Part shown: piece by piece, positions 29,084-37,721 of the stretch
Numbering within the stretch: position 1 is the stretch's first letter
How the letters are laid out: the number at the start of each line of letters is the position of its first letter
Assembly: GCA_037318855.1 (NCBI GenBank)
Contig: CP134874.1
Span: 806,598 to 870,597 of the forward strand
Direction: 5' to 3'
Origin: Candidatus Sedimenticola sp. (ex Thyasira tokunagai)
GTDB taxonomy: Bacteria; Pseudomonadota; Gammaproteobacteria; Chromatiales; Chromatiaceae
Length of the DNA: 64,000 bases
The notes under the pieces: generated by a model
Seen by the model: only the letters and a program-made list of their open reading frames with translations
What the model was told of the DNA's origin: nothing
Databases searched by the model: none
Translations under genes and position numbers: made by a program

Positions 29084-29896
29084 CTATCGCTGACACCGCC
29101 CACAGTAAAAACTGGAACGCTGTCCAATACGCACCTGCTTGATCGGTGAGCCGCAGTTAGGGCAGGGCTTGCCTTCGCGGCCGTATACCTTCAGCTTCTG
29201 GGCAAAGTAGCCCGGCTTGCCATCCTCTTGTTGAAAATCCCGGAGCGTCGTTCCCCCTTGGGCAATGGCAGCAGCCAACACCTGCTTGATATTGTCGGCC
29301 AGCTTGCGATAGCGGGAGAGGGCGATTCTATTACATGGTCGGCGGGGATGAATGCCGGAGAGGAACAAGGATTCACTGGCGTAGATATTGCCGACGCCCA
29401 CCACCACCTTGCCATCCATAATCAAGTTCTTTACCGGGATGCGTCGCTTTGCCGCCAACTGCTGGAGAGTGTCGCCGGCGAAGGCATCACTCAGGGGTTC
29501 AGGTCCAAGTCGGCTTATCAGTGAGTGCTCCGCCACAGGTTCGCGGGTCCACAGCACCAGGCCAAATCGGCGGGGATCGCGCAGTCGCAGGCAGCAGTCG
29601 GCAAACTCCAAGTCGAAGTGGTCATGGACTCCGGCGGGGGTACCCGGTGGCAGGATGCGTAGGCTGCCGGACATACCCAGGTGGAGTAGCAGTGTCCCAG
29701 TATCGGTTTCCAACAGAAGATACTTGGCGCGGCGTTTGACCGCCCTGACGGTCTTCCCTTTCAGCTGCCTGCCGAGCCCTTTGGTAATAGGTTGGCGTAA
29801 CGATCTGTTGCGAACAGTCACCCCGGTCACCGTCTTGCCGGTGATGTGGGGGGCGATGCCGCGGCGGGTAGTCTCTACCTCTGGCAGTTCAGGCAT
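29084..29896 (-). CDS. mutM: Formamidopyrimidine-DNA glycosylase
   Basis: A 270-residue Fpg/MutM that excises oxidised purines. The start is fixed by the family-invariant MPELPEVETTRRG, whose Pro2 is the catalytic amine and Glu3 the general acid. The H2TH part has VGVGNIYASESLF and the C-terminal zinc finger is CPNCGSPIKQVRIGQRSSFYCGRC. The ATG lies immediately beside the stop of the DUF4340 gene, so it is the last gene of the ABC-type operon upstream. Confidence 0.97.
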   Translation of the reverse strand: MPELPEVETTRRGIAPHITGKTVTGVTVRNRSLRQPITKGLGRQLKGKTVRAVKRRAKYLLLETDTGTLLLHLGMSGSLRILPPGTPAGVHDHFDLEFADCCLRLRDPRRFGLVLWTREPVAEHSLISRLGPEPLSDAFAGDTLQQLAAKRRIPVKNLIMDGKVVVGVGNIYASESLFLSGIHPRRPCNRIALSRYRKLADNIKQVLAAAIAQGGTTLRDFQQEDGKPGYFAQKLKVYGREGKPCPNCGSPIKQVRIGQRSSFYCGRCQR

Positions 29897-29897
29897 A

Positions 29898-30770
29898 CTA
29901 CTCCGGTGCCGGCGTCTGCAGCAGTTCAGCAGCGGGCAGTCGGTAGGCGAGGCCCAGCTCGGCAGAGACCAGTAGAGTGCTCTTTTTCTGTTGGACAACA
30001 CCCAACACAACCGGATTGGGTTGACCATTCAGCCATACCTTTACTTCTGCTGAGGGGCTCTCTTTCGGGGGGGCTTCGATACGCGCCACCCAGGTGTGCT
30101 GCCACTGATCCACCTTCTCCGTCAGGCGGTCACTGGAGATGCCTGGGTGAGGGGGATTAAGTTGCCACGTCTTGTCAGCACCCTGAAATAGCCGCCACTC
30201 CGGTGTCTCTATCTCCCGGATCTTCTGTTCCGGGGTAAAAAGCTCATGGCTGATAAATGCTTCCGCTCGGGCAAGAACGTGGTGGGGAAAGAGGTCGTCT
30301 ATCAGGTGCAGGTTATCGCCGATGCGTAGATAGCGTCGGTAGTTATAGGGGTGAGTGCCGCCAAAGGTGATCTGGGTATTGTTGAACACCACTTCGGCCA
30401 CCGGCTGCTCCAGGCCAAACTCACCGAGGCGATCCAGGGGTAGCGGCTGCTGCTCGATGCTTGGGGTGGATAGCAGATCCAGTAGGATATTGATCCTTGG
30501 CTGGTTGGCGGCGATGTGGTGGGGAGTGGTCATCTTCCACCTGCCGTTGAGATGCTCCATGGTGAACTCAGGACCGTTGTTATTGCTGATACGGATCACT
30601 TTAACGGCAGCAGGATCAATATCCGTCAGGGGGGGGAGGCGCTCTCTCTCTTCCTGCTCACCACTAAACCAGACGAGTGCACCGAGAATGATGACCAGCA
30701 CCAGTAGAGCAAGGTTTTTTTTGCTGCGACTTCCCATATCGATTGGATTCACTCTCTTCTGCGCCGCCAC
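29898..30770 (-). CDS. DUF4340-type membrane-anchored protein
   Basis: A 290-residue protein with one N-terminal membrane segment (NLALLVLVIILGALVWF) and a periplasmic region with an LGEFGLEQPVAEVVF-like repeat, typical of the DUF4340 family that accompanies GldFG-type ABC systems. It overlaps the preceding gldG-like gene by 22 bases if the GTG at 30770 is used; an ATG at 30737 (MGSRSKKN) would avoid the overlap and is equally possible. The function of the family is unknown; an envelope role with the ABC partner is inferred. Confidence 0.8.
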   Translation of the reverse strand: MAAQKRVNPIDMGSRSKKNLALLVLVIILGALVWFSGEQEERERLPPLTDIDPAAVKVIRISNNNGPEFTMEHLNGRWKMTTPHHIAANQPRINILLDLLSTPSIEQQPLPLDRLGEFGLEQPVAEVVFNNTQITFGGTHPYNYRRYLRIGDNLHLIDDLFPHHVLARAEAFISHELFTPEQKIREIETPEWRLFQGADKTWQLNPPHPGISSDRLTEKVDQWQHTWVARIEAPPKESPSAEVKVWLNGQPNPVVLGVVQQKKSTLLVSAELGLAYRLPAAELLQTPAPE

Positions 30771-32092
30771 CTGATGACCACGCCTGTAGATATAAATAGC
30801 AGTGGTAGCAGAAAAAGGAAACCCAGGCCGATAATCCCTCCGATGGTGGGAGTAAGTGTCAGGCTCAAATCGGCGGCACTCTTGGCGGGGATATCGAGCA
30901 GGCGGTCATTACCGCTGAGCCAGCGCAACAGATTAAGTCCCAGGTCGAGATTACCGCCATTACCGAGATAGGCGTTGGAGAGAAAGTCACCGTCACCGAT
31001 GACCAGCAGGCGCTGTTCACGCTTCTCTCCCGAGCGGGTAAAGGCGTACCCAAGGGTGAGTGGACCCGCCCGTTCCCCCTGGTTTGGATTACGCACCACT
31101 TCACCGCTGATCGGGCCGGTTTCGTTCCAGCTGCGCGGCAGGGTGGAGAGCAGGGGGGTGGCCTGCCAGCTGCTTTCTCCCTCCACCTTCAGTGCCGCCG
31201 CCGCCGGGTAGAGGGTTAGCAGGCGGAAGTTGGCAGTGGCAGGGTGGTCGGGAAAACGTGACACCAGGGCGATGGTAGGGCTCTCCAGGCCTAGGTCGGT
31301 GGTGTTGGCGTCGACGATGGTGCCGGGCAGCACCTTCAGGCCGGTCTCGTTCAGAAGGCCGTCTACTCCGTGCTGCTCACCGGGATCGGTGAGCCAGAGC
31401 AGATTGCCCCCCTCTTCGATATGTTTACGGATCAGGGACAACTCTCCCGGCAGGTAGTCCGTCTGGGGGCCGGCAATGACCAGTAGTTGGGAGTTGCCCG
31501 GTATCTGTGGTTGGGTTGCCAGATCCAGAGCCTGGATCTGGTAGCCTTTACGCCTCAGTTCATCACCAAAAGCCCCCAGGTCGTGGTTGGCGCGGCCGCT
31601 GAAACGACGCTCACCATGCCCTTCAATGGCGGCCAGCCACTGCTCCCCTCCTATGATCAGGCGCTGTATGGCGTTGCTGATACTCTCCTCGTCCAGTGAG
31701 CGGAGATTTTCACTGCGCCCCTGGTAGGCCAGATGCAGCTCTCCCGCTACCTGAATGCCCAGTTCACGGGTCAGCTTTGGCTCCAGTGCGGGATTGACGA
31801 AGGTCAGTCTGATCTTGGGATGATGACGCTGGTAGCGCTGGATAATCTCCCGGATACGCCTGCGAAGCTCCGGGTTGTCCGGTGCAAACGAGGTCACCTT
31901 GAGCTCCCCCTGAAGTCGTGTCAGCAGCTGTTGACTCACTGGGCTGAGGCTGTTTCTGGCGCCGGCGGTCCAGTCCCATACGGGATCGTGACGCTGACTG
32001 AGCCAGCCTGTCAATCCGACGGCAACGGCAAGCAGGAGATAGAAGGTGAGGCCTTCGAGTTTCTGTTTAACTTTTTGAGTCTCTATCGCCAC
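30749..32092 (-). CDS. GldG-like ABC-system periplasmic/membrane component
   Basis: A 447-residue protein with an N-terminal membrane segment (LTFYLLLAVAVGLTGWLSQ), a large extracytoplasmic part and a C-terminal membrane segment (IIGLGFLFLLPLLFISTGVVI) followed by IRWRRRRE. The middle part has the GldG-type sequence ELKVTSFAPDNPELRRRIREII and AIEGHGERRFSG. In Bacteroidetes GldG belongs to a gliding or secretion ABC system. In gammaproteobacteria the same trio occurs without gliding and its cargo is unknown. It is encoded four bases after the permease. Confidence 0.85.
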   Translation of the reverse strand: MAIETQKVKQKLEGLTFYLLLAVAVGLTGWLSQRHDPVWDWTAGARNSLSPVSQQLLTRLQGELKVTSFAPDNPELRRRIREIIQRYQRHHPKIRLTFVNPALEPKLTRELGIQVAGELHLAYQGRSENLRSLDEESISNAIQRLIIGGEQWLAAIEGHGERRFSGRANHDLGAFGDELRRKGYQIQALDLATQPQIPGNSQLLVIAGPQTDYLPGELSLIRKHIEEGGNLLWLTDPGEQHGVDGLLNETGLKVLPGTIVDANTTDLGLESPTIALVSRFPDHPATANFRLLTLYPAAAALKVEGESSWQATPLLSTLPRSWNETGPISGEVVRNPNQGERAGPLTLGYAFTRSGEKREQRLLVIGDGDFLSNAYLGNGGNLDLGLNLLRWLSGNDRLLDIPAKSAADLSLTLTPTIGGIIGLGFLFLLPLLFISTGVVIRWRRRRE

Positions 32093-32095
32093 TGT

Positions 32096-32839
32096 TTAGC
32101 CCAGGGTACGGCGGCTTTCCAGCCGGTGGTTGGCGAGAGAGAGAGAGGCGGTAATCAGCAGCAGATAGTAGATGATATCGCTGCTGTGGATCAGGCCGCT
32201 GAGCATCCGTTGATAGTGGCCGGCGAGGGAGAGCCAGGCAAACAGCTCACTCCCTTCGCCACCACCGGCGAGGTTGATCAACCAGAGAAACAGCAGTAGG
32301 CCATAACTGCCCACCGCCGCTACAGTGGGTTGATCAGTATGACAAGAGAGGAGTAGACCGATAGCGGCGAACGTCGCCAGCAGCAAGCCAAGCCCAAGCA
32401 GACCGGCGGCCAGTCGTCCCATATCGAGTGAGCCCCCCAGCAGCAGGGAGAGAGGCATCAGGGCTATCAGTAGCAATATGGCTCCGTAGATCGCCAGTAG
32501 TGCCAGGTATTTCCCCAGCAGAATGCGCAGCATTGAGATCGGTGCCGAGAGCAGTAGGTCGATGGTACCGCTGCGGTACTCTTCACTCATCAATCGCATA
32601 CTCAGTAGCGGCGTCAACAGCATCAGAATGACCGCAGCACTCTCCAGCAGTGGAGCCACCACCAGATCGGTCACTCCGGGGACACTCTTCAGTGTGGCAA
32701 GCTGGGGCTGGATCTTAAGAAACTCTTCAAGCTGAATCAGAAACAGCCAGGCAAGGATAAACTGCATCACCCCGATCAGAATCCAGGCCAGGGGCGAGAA
32801 GAAGAGGCTGCGCAGCTCACGTCCGGCAATGGCAAACAT
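32096..32839 (-). CDS. ABC-2 type permease (GldF-like)
   Basis: A 247-residue permease with six hydrophobic segments, starting with IAGRELRSLFFSPLAWILIGVM. The conserved loop TPLLSMRLMSEEYRSGTIDLLLSAPIS is diagnostic of the ABC-2 family, near residue 80. It overlaps the ATPase stop by one base (TAATG). It forms the membrane channel of the system with the ATPase and the GldG-like protein. Confidence 0.9.
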   Translation of the reverse strand: MFAIAGRELRSLFFSPLAWILIGVMQFILAWLFLIQLEEFLKIQPQLATLKSVPGVTDLVVAPLLESAAVILMLLTPLLSMRLMSEEYRSGTIDLLLSAPISMLRILLGKYLALLAIYGAILLLIALMPLSLLLGGSLDMGRLAAGLLGLGLLLATFAAIGLLLSCHTDQPTVAAVGSYGLLLFLWLINLAGGGEGSELFAWLSLAGHYQRMLSGLIHSSDIIYYLLLITASLSLANHRLESRRTLG

Positions 32840-33759
32840 TATGCGGCCTCCGAGGTGGTGAGCCGGGTGAATACCTGCTCCAGACTATCACTCGCTTCGG
32901 TCAGGCGGTGCAGTGCCCAGTGGTTGTTCACACACTGTTCGGCGATCATAGCCGCTGTGGTCTCCGCTGTCAGAGAGAGGCGATACCCTCCTCCACCCAG
33001 ATCGTCAACCCGGTCGATGCCTTTGAGTAACCCAAGCTGCTCGGCTGTGGGTCGATTTTCCAGCGTAATGAGTAGCTGTTGCCCTTCGTCTCGCCGGGAA
33101 CTCATATGTTCCGAGAAGACCAGGCGTCCCTGATGGAGTATCTGCACACGGTCACAGACCGCCTCCACTTCGGGCAATATGTGAGTTGAGAGTATGACGC
33201 CGCACTGCTCTCCCAGTGTTTTTATCAGGCCACGAATCTCCCGTATCTGATTGGGATCGAGACCACTGGTCGGTTCATCGAGAATGACCACTTTAGGCTG
33301 GTGAATGATCGCCTGGGCTATACCGGTGCGCTGCCGGTAACCCTTGGAGAGGTTGCCTATCAGTCGTCTTCCTGAGTCGCCTAAGCCACAGAGTCCTTTC
33401 GCCCGATCAACTGCGGAGGCAGTATCACTGCGCTCAATACACCGCAAGCGGGCGCAGAAGTGCAGGTATTCATTCACCGTCATCTCCGGGTAGAGCGGTG
33501 GTTGTTCAGGCAGATAGCCGAGCTGGGCTTTTGCTTCCAGCGGGTTTTTCAACAGGTCGATCCCATTGATCCTGATAGTGCCACCGCTTGGTGCCAACCC
33601 ACCGCTGATAATGCGCATGCAGGTGGATTTACCGGCGCCATTGGGGCCGAGAAAGCCGAGCACCTCTCCGGGATTGAGCTCGAAGCTAATGTCGTCAACG
33701 GCGCAAAGATCGCCATAGTGACGGCTGAGGTTGCGGATTTCTATCAGTGGTTGCATCAA
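32839..33759 (-). CDS. ABC transporter ATPase (GldA-like)
   Basis: A 306-residue ATPase of the multidrug/GldA class: LGPNGAGKSTCMRII (Walker A), LSKGYRQRTGIAQA (signature) and VVILDEPTSGLDPNQ (Walker B). The C-terminal 80 residues form the small extra domain common in this class. It is the first gene of a four-gene operon with permease, GldG-like and DUF4340 proteins, followed by mutM. The cargo is unknown. Confidence 0.92.
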   Translation of the reverse strand: MMQPLIEIRNLSRHYGDLCAVDDISFELNPGEVLGFLGPNGAGKSTCMRIISGGLAPSGGTIRINGIDLLKNPLEAKAQLGYLPEQPPLYPEMTVNEYLHFCARLRCIERSDTASAVDRAKGLCGLGDSGRRLIGNLSKGYRQRTGIAQAIIHQPKVVILDEPTSGLDPNQIREIRGLIKTLGEQCGVILSTHILPEVEAVCDRVQILHQGRLVFSEHMSSRRDEGQQLLITLENRPTAEQLGLLKGIDRVDDLGGGGYRLSLTAETTAAMIAEQCVNNHWALHRLTEASDSLEQVFTRLTTSEAA

Positions 33760-33844
33760 GTCGGGACGTTACAGGAGAACCCGGCGCTTTTGCAACACCT
33801 GCATAAATAGGATACAAGTTAAGAGACATTAACTTTACCGGCTA

Positions 33845-33905
33845 TGCACAATGATCCTGAAGCTGGATGACGACTGTAGGAGCGAACTTTCAGGATTATT
33901 GTACT
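33845..33905. mobile_element. Internally deleted copy of the composite MITE (copy D)
   Basis: The left end TGCACAATGATCCTGAAG and right end TTTCAGGATTATTGTAC are kept, and one REP tip CTGTAGGAGCGAACTT lies between them. The other REP arm and the centre are gone, leaving 61 bases. It shows that the outer ends and the REP can be reduced by deletion. Confidence 0.7.
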
Positions 33906-34071
33906 TAGGGAAGCTCTGAACGAATCATGATCACGCATCTTGGCGCCGGAATTTGCCACTTTATCGTTGTGAATCTTCGCAATAGCCTGCTATTACGTGC
34001 GATTCACGCCTCAATTTGACAAATTCCGGTCACCAATCTGCTGTGACCAGATTCATTCAGAGCTTCCTTAG
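33906..34071. mobile_element. 165-bp palindromic MITE
   Basis: Outer arms AGGGAAGCTCTGAACGAATC and, inverted, GATTCATTCAGAGCTTCCTT. Inside them further nested arms pair: CGGAATTTG with CAAATTCCG and GTGAATC with GATTCAC, plus TTCGCAATAG with CTATTACGTG. The whole unit can fold into one long hairpin. It lies directly against the composite copy D and immediately before the next gene. Confidence 0.7.
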
Positions 34072-34096
34072 ACGGAATATTTTCGGAGTATCAAAA

Positions 34097-34552
34097 GTGA
34101 AGTATCTATTGCCGTTTCTTATCGCACCCGCCATCGCCTTTGCCCAAGCACCCAGCCAGGGAAAAATGTCGAAACAGGACTATTTTGATGGGATCAAGGG
34201 GAGAATGCAGCAGGTGATGGCATTGACCATACCCGCTATGGAGAAGACTCAAACCTGTCTACAGCAGGCAGGTGACAAGCCGGCACTCAACGGCTGTATT
34301 GATATTATGGCCGAGGTGCAGCGAAAGATGATGAGCGGCAAGGCTGCCGGTCATGGAGCGCAGAATATGCCGAAGAAACCGAATATTGAGTGGAGTGAAG
34401 AGATAAAGGCGAGGATGCTGAAGGATCTGGAGCGTGCTCTCACAGAGAGTAAAGCGACCCAAGGCTGTTTCGGCAGTAGCGCTACACCAGAGCAGATGGA
34501 TGTCTGTATGAAAAAGGCCGGGCTGGGGCGCCAGGAGCCTGTCCGAGAATAG
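34097..34552 (+). CDS. Small exported protein with two C-x12-C motifs, unknown function
   Basis: A 151-residue protein. The start chosen is GTG at 34097 because GGAG lies eight bases before it and a signal peptide begins there (KYLLPFLIAPAIAFAQA). An upstream in-frame ATG lies inside a mobile repeat. The mature part has two C-x12-C pairs: the first spans TC..GC around CLQQAGDKPALNGC, the second is CFGSSATPEQMDVC. They look like a duplicated helical hairpin closed by disulfides. The last five residues (EPVRE) and the stop come from the terminal repeat of the next mobile element, so the original C-terminus may be lost. Function unknown. Confidence 0.75.
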   Translation: MKYLLPFLIAPAIAFAQAPSQGKMSKQDYFDGIKGRMQQVMALTIPAMEKTQTCLQQAGDKPALNGCIDIMAEVQRKMMSGKAAGHGAQNMPKKPNIEWSEEIKARMLKDLERALTESKATQGCFGSSATPEQMDVCMKKAGLGRQEPVRE

Positions 34553-35018
34553 AGAATCTACTGCGGGAAAGCCATTTTGGCCCATTTCCCCGCTCGCTGC
34601 CAGCCATGGAGAACGAAGTGAAGGCTGGTAAACCCTGGTAGCCGTGAGGCCGCACTACTTACCCGGCGTGCCTTGCGCCAGAGGGGAAGTAAAGTAGGAA
34701 TTCGAGCACGGCGTCCAGTCATTCGGGAGCTGGAACGGAGCGGTAACGAGCTTGCGATGTTGTCGCTCCGTGCCAGTGACCGGGACGGCCAGGGCAGTAA
34801 TAGGTTGTCGAAGATCGAGTGCGTTTGGGGACTTGGATGTCCCAAAACGCATCACGAGATCAAAGACACGCTCGCATTTTTGTTGAATAAGAGCGACTAT
34901 TCCATCCCTTGGGTCCGTAAACGCTACATCCGTGTAGCACTGCTCGCCTCAAATGATCAATAAAATGGACTCAAAATGGCCCCCCCTCGCTACGGCTCCT
35001 ATTCTCGGACAGGCTCCT
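34533..35018. mobile_element. AGGAGCC-TIR element, long form (486 bp)
   Basis: The 20-base terminal inverted repeats AGGAGCCTGTCCGAGAATAG and CTATTCTCGGACAGGCTCCT are perfect. Both subterminal regions match the short copy at 57739-57905: AGAATCTACTGCGGG on one side and GCCGTAGCGAGG on the other. This copy has about 320 extra internal bases with no convincing gene. No transposase is encoded, so it is a non-autonomous element. Confidence 0.8.
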
Positions 35019-35039
35019 AGGAGTCTTTGATGAATTGAA

Positions 35040-36230
35040 TCAGAGGCTACTTAGTCTCTGAGCAATTGCTTTTGTTTGCTGTTGTGCGATGAGTGCCGGC
35101 AGCTTCGATGGGTCGTCCGTCTGCCATGCGAGGGCACCGCAGTCCACAGCTGTCACAGCTTGCAGTGCCTCTCTGAATATCTCTGCTTGCGGATAGCTCT
35201 TCTCTTCGTAGCCGGCACGCCCCCGGGTGTCAGCCTTGCAGGCGGTAAGAAACTGCTCCAGCCGTTGTGGTTTGCGCTGGCAGTCTAACGCCATTAACAC
35301 CTTCAGCACTGTTCCGGGTTTTAACTCTGCCGCCTTGTGACAGTGGGTGTGATACTGCGTCACCTGGCGGGCCAGGCTGCTGAATTTGTTGGGAACTCTG
35401 AGACGTTTACACAGTGCTAGAACCAGCCGTACTCCCCGCTCCTCATGTCCACGGTGGTGCGGCCACTCAGCCGCAGGCGTCACCCCTTTTCCCAGGTCGT
35501 GAACCAGCGCGGCAAAACGCACCTCAGGCTCATGGCTTAACCTGCAGGCCTGCTCCAGCACCATTAGGCTATGAATGCCGGTATCGATCTCAGGATGGTG
35601 CTTCTCGGGTTGCGGTACACCAAACAGACGGTCCAGCTCAGGCAGGATGGATGAGAGGGCGCCGCACTGCCGAAGGGTTTGGAAAAAAACAGCCGGTCTA
35701 CTCTCCTGGAGTGCACGGTCAATTTCAGACCAGACGCGTTCCGCCACCAGTGTCTCCAACTTGCCTGCATCGGCAAGGGTTTTCACCAGTGCAACGGTTT
35801 CATCCGCTGGATGGAAACCGAGTGTCGCATAGCGGGCACCGAGGCGAGCCAGACGCAGTACTCGAATCGGATCATCGGCAAAAGCCGGAGTATGGCGCAG
35901 CAGGCGCTGATTTAGATCCGCTTGACCGTTGAGCGGGTCAATCAGCTCGTCGTCAGGCCCTATCGCCATGGCGTTGATGGTGAGGTCGCGCAGGCTTAGG
36001 TCGGCCTCCACCTGCTGCCGCTCTGTCAGCCCGTCAGTGGGGCAGCGGGGAAGGGCGCACTCCTCCTTTGTCTGAGGGTGGAGAAATACCGGAAAGTCTC
36101 TGCCTACCTGCTGGTAGCCGAGCTCAAGTAGTTGCTGTGGCGATACCCCAGTCACTAGCCAATCACGATCACCCACAGGACATCCCAGGAGTTGGTCTCT
36201 AACTGCACCACCCACCAAAAATCTTTTCAT
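35040..36230 (-). CDS. cca: tRNA nucleotidyltransferase (CCA-adding enzyme)
   Basis: A 396-residue class II nucleotidyltransferase that adds or repairs the CCA end of tRNA. The start MKRFLVGGAVRDQLLG carries the GG motif, followed by GDRDWLVTG with the metal-binding Asp pair. The neck has RDLTINAMAI, and the NTP-selecting motif D..R appears in EDDPIRVLRLAR-like sequence (ADDPIRVLRLARLGARY). An HD domain begins at VRFAALVHDLGKGVTP, as in E. coli-type Cca. Length is normal. It is isolated between a mobile element and an island with a recombinase remnant. Confidence 0.95.
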   Translation of the reverse strand: MKRFLVGGAVRDQLLGCPVGDRDWLVTGVSPQQLLELGYQQVGRDFPVFLHPQTKEECALPRCPTDGLTERQQVEADLSLRDLTINAMAIGPDDELIDPLNGQADLNQRLLRHTPAFADDPIRVLRLARLGARYATLGFHPADETVALVKTLADAGKLETLVAERVWSEIDRALQESRPAVFFQTLRQCGALSSILPELDRLFGVPQPEKHHPEIDTGIHSLMVLEQACRLSHEPEVRFAALVHDLGKGVTPAAEWPHHRGHEERGVRLVLALCKRLRVPNKFSSLARQVTQYHTHCHKAAELKPGTVLKVLMALDCQRKPQRLEQFLTACKADTRGRAGYEEKSYPQAEIFREALQAVTAVDCGALAWQTDDPSKLPALIAQQQTKAIAQRLSSL

Positions 36231-36380
36231 AGGTGGATGTTAACAAATGTAGAGCAATGCTGAATGGGGTTTGATTAAGCCAAAACCAGAGTTGCAGCGC
36301 GCAGAAAGAGAGAGATGACTGTTATTGAGGGTTGATGTGACATCCGGGTTTTAACGGTGTGATGCCCTGTTCCTTGTCAT

Positions 36381-36557
36381 CTAATGTCGGCGACTACTGA
36401 GAGGGCTGATCACAGCAGATCCTGAGCGGTTCAGAGCGCGGGTATAATTCTGTGTGGTGCGTATATCTTTGTGCCCAAGCTGCTCTTGTGCCGTGTGAAT
36501 GTCTATGCCCCTTTCGGGCAGGTGTGTTGCAACATCGGGAAACTGGATGCCTGCCAT
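36381..36557 (-). pseudogene. Tyrosine recombinase remnant (IntI/XerC-like C-terminus)
   Basis: The reading frame from 36557 encodes [20 protein letters not shown], then [20 protein letters not shown] and SAVISPLS before a TAG. It matches the end of integron-type tyrosine recombinases, in which LLGHKDVxTTxIYTHVLNRGG-GVRSPLD is typical. The box II histidine and the nucleophilic tyrosine are retained. The catalytic Arg and the HxxR motif are absent, and the frame is closed by a TGA immediately upstream. A decayed C-terminal fragment. I found no attC-like array in the neighbouring 1 kb. Confidence 0.7.
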
Positions 36558-36785
36558 TTTTCAGGTAAGAAAATGAGTAGAAAGGTGACTGTCTCAGATA
36601 CACATCAGATACACAGCTCAGATATCCCGGATTGAGGAGATCACGGGTGTAGACCAAACTTCGTTCACTTCGCTTTGCAAAAGTAAACTACCACCCCCCA
36701 ACACACTCAGAAAGATTATTAATCTTATGTGTGTAAGATATTATCGCTATTATCTAACTGGTTTATCTAGGTTTATATGCAAAGT

Positions 36786-36825
36786 GAAAAAAGTTACGCT
36801 TAAAAAATATCAACCGTAACTTTTT
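36786..36825 (-). terminator. Intrinsic terminator of the 66-residue orphan gene
   Basis: On the minus strand, AAAAAGTTACG, a 16-base loop and CGTAACTTTTTT form an 11-base-pair stem with a T-run, about 13 bases after the stop of the small gene at 36839. Confidence 0.75.
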
Positions 36826-36838
36826 AGGATTATTGCTA

Positions 36839-37039
36839 CTATTTGTCCATATCCAAACCAAAATCAAAGCTATCTATTTTAATTCCTTCCGGAAAAGCTT
36901 TGTTCAGACGGCTTTCAAACTCAGCATAGATTTCTGCTTTATGTTGTTGCACATCATAATCCCGGCTATGTTCAGTAATACCCTCTAAATCGATATCCAT
37001 TTTAAATTCGACACTCGGGGCGATTTTAATATGTGACAT
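36839..37039 (-). CDS. Small orphan protein (66 aa), unknown function
   Basis: The start is the ATG of MSHIKIAPSVEFKMD, with AAGGAGGAGATC directly upstream, one of the best ribosome-binding sites in the window. It is 66 residues, acidic, without cysteines or membrane segments; the end is FPEGIKIDSFDFGLDMDK. The AT-rich codon use differs from the conserved genes around it. It has its own terminator and sits beside an integrase remnant, so horizontal arrival is likely. I do not recognise the family. Confidence 0.65.
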   Translation of the reverse strand: MSHIKIAPSVEFKMDIDLEGITEHSRDYDVQQHKAEIYAEFESRLNKAFPEGIKIDSFDFGLDMDK

Positions 37040-37445
37040 GATCTCCTCCTTGTTCAAGGATTAATTATCTCTTCCCCCTATAACGATTATAGGATACGTT
37101 TTTGGCAGCATCTATAATGTTTCTTGCCAATAGTTGGCAAGGGACATAACGACATAACAGGACACGCAAAAAGAACACAAAAAGGAAAAAAGAGGAAAAA
37201 AGTGGGTGTCCTGAAATAACTTTCCAAGGACTTATCTTAGCATCAGGGGTCTGTGCCCTTTGCGGGTTTTTTTCGGCCTATTTCAACCCCCCCCCTTTTC
37301 TTTGCCATTCTTTCCAAAGCAGTGAAAACGGCTCTGACTTTTTTGTTCCTACGGTCAGAGACCAGGTTGGGTGTAAATAGACTTGCAAGTTTAGTTATTT
37401 AGCGTATTCTTATATTCCAGGATTAACTGAAGTATAGGTGTTCCA
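37040..37445. other. Gene-free stretch in the recombinase island
   Basis: About 400 AT-rich bases with A-rich tracts (37165-37205), a C-run at 37287-37296 and the word GTGGGTGTCCT at 37203, which recurs at 43788; a related GGGTGTCCT lies at 42426. No gene, RNA or repeat boundary could be defined. Confidence 0.4.
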
Positions 37446-37682
37446 ATGGCAGTATTAGATTGTAAAATCCTACGTAGCGCCGTAATCGGCTCTGCACTGG
37501 CCTTCGTTGCGGGCATCGCTCTGCAGTTCCTCGCCGTTGCCCCTCTCATCCAGGGCACCCTGATTTCCAGCATTTTCGCCGCATTGGCGCTGGTGCTGGT
37601 ACTCGTCGGCCCAGTGGTGATACTCCTGACATTTCTTGTCAGCTTGATCCACCATTCCGGGCTGGAGCACTGCCGGCACTAA
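37446..37682 (+). CDS. Small two- to three-segment membrane protein
   Basis: A 78-residue hydrophobic protein: VIGSALAFVAGIALQFLAVA (residues 13-32) and ISSIFAALALVLVLVGPVVILLTFLVSLI (40-68) span the membrane, with a short C-terminal tail HHSGLEHCRH rich in His and Cys. It is convergent with the multihaem-cytochrome operon. The family is not recognised; the upstream site (TAGGTG) is moderate. Confidence 0.6.
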   Translation: MAVLDCKILRSAVIGSALAFVAGIALQFLAVAPLIQGTLISSIFAALALVLVLVGPVVILLTFLVSLIHHSGLEHCRH

Positions 37683-37721
37683 ATGGTGTTGCAGGCGCCT
37701 GCCTGAGAATAGGCTGGCCTG

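Noticed and set aside
34655..34855. Minus-strand ORFs inside the 486-bp element (for example one ending PLAQGTPGK).
   Set aside because: Several overlapping short frames with no family match and no ribosome-binding site. The element is better explained as non-coding.
36381..37445. Possible integron attC array beside the integrase remnant.
   Set aside because: I looked for repeated imperfect palindromes at cassette spacing and found none; only one small gene is present.
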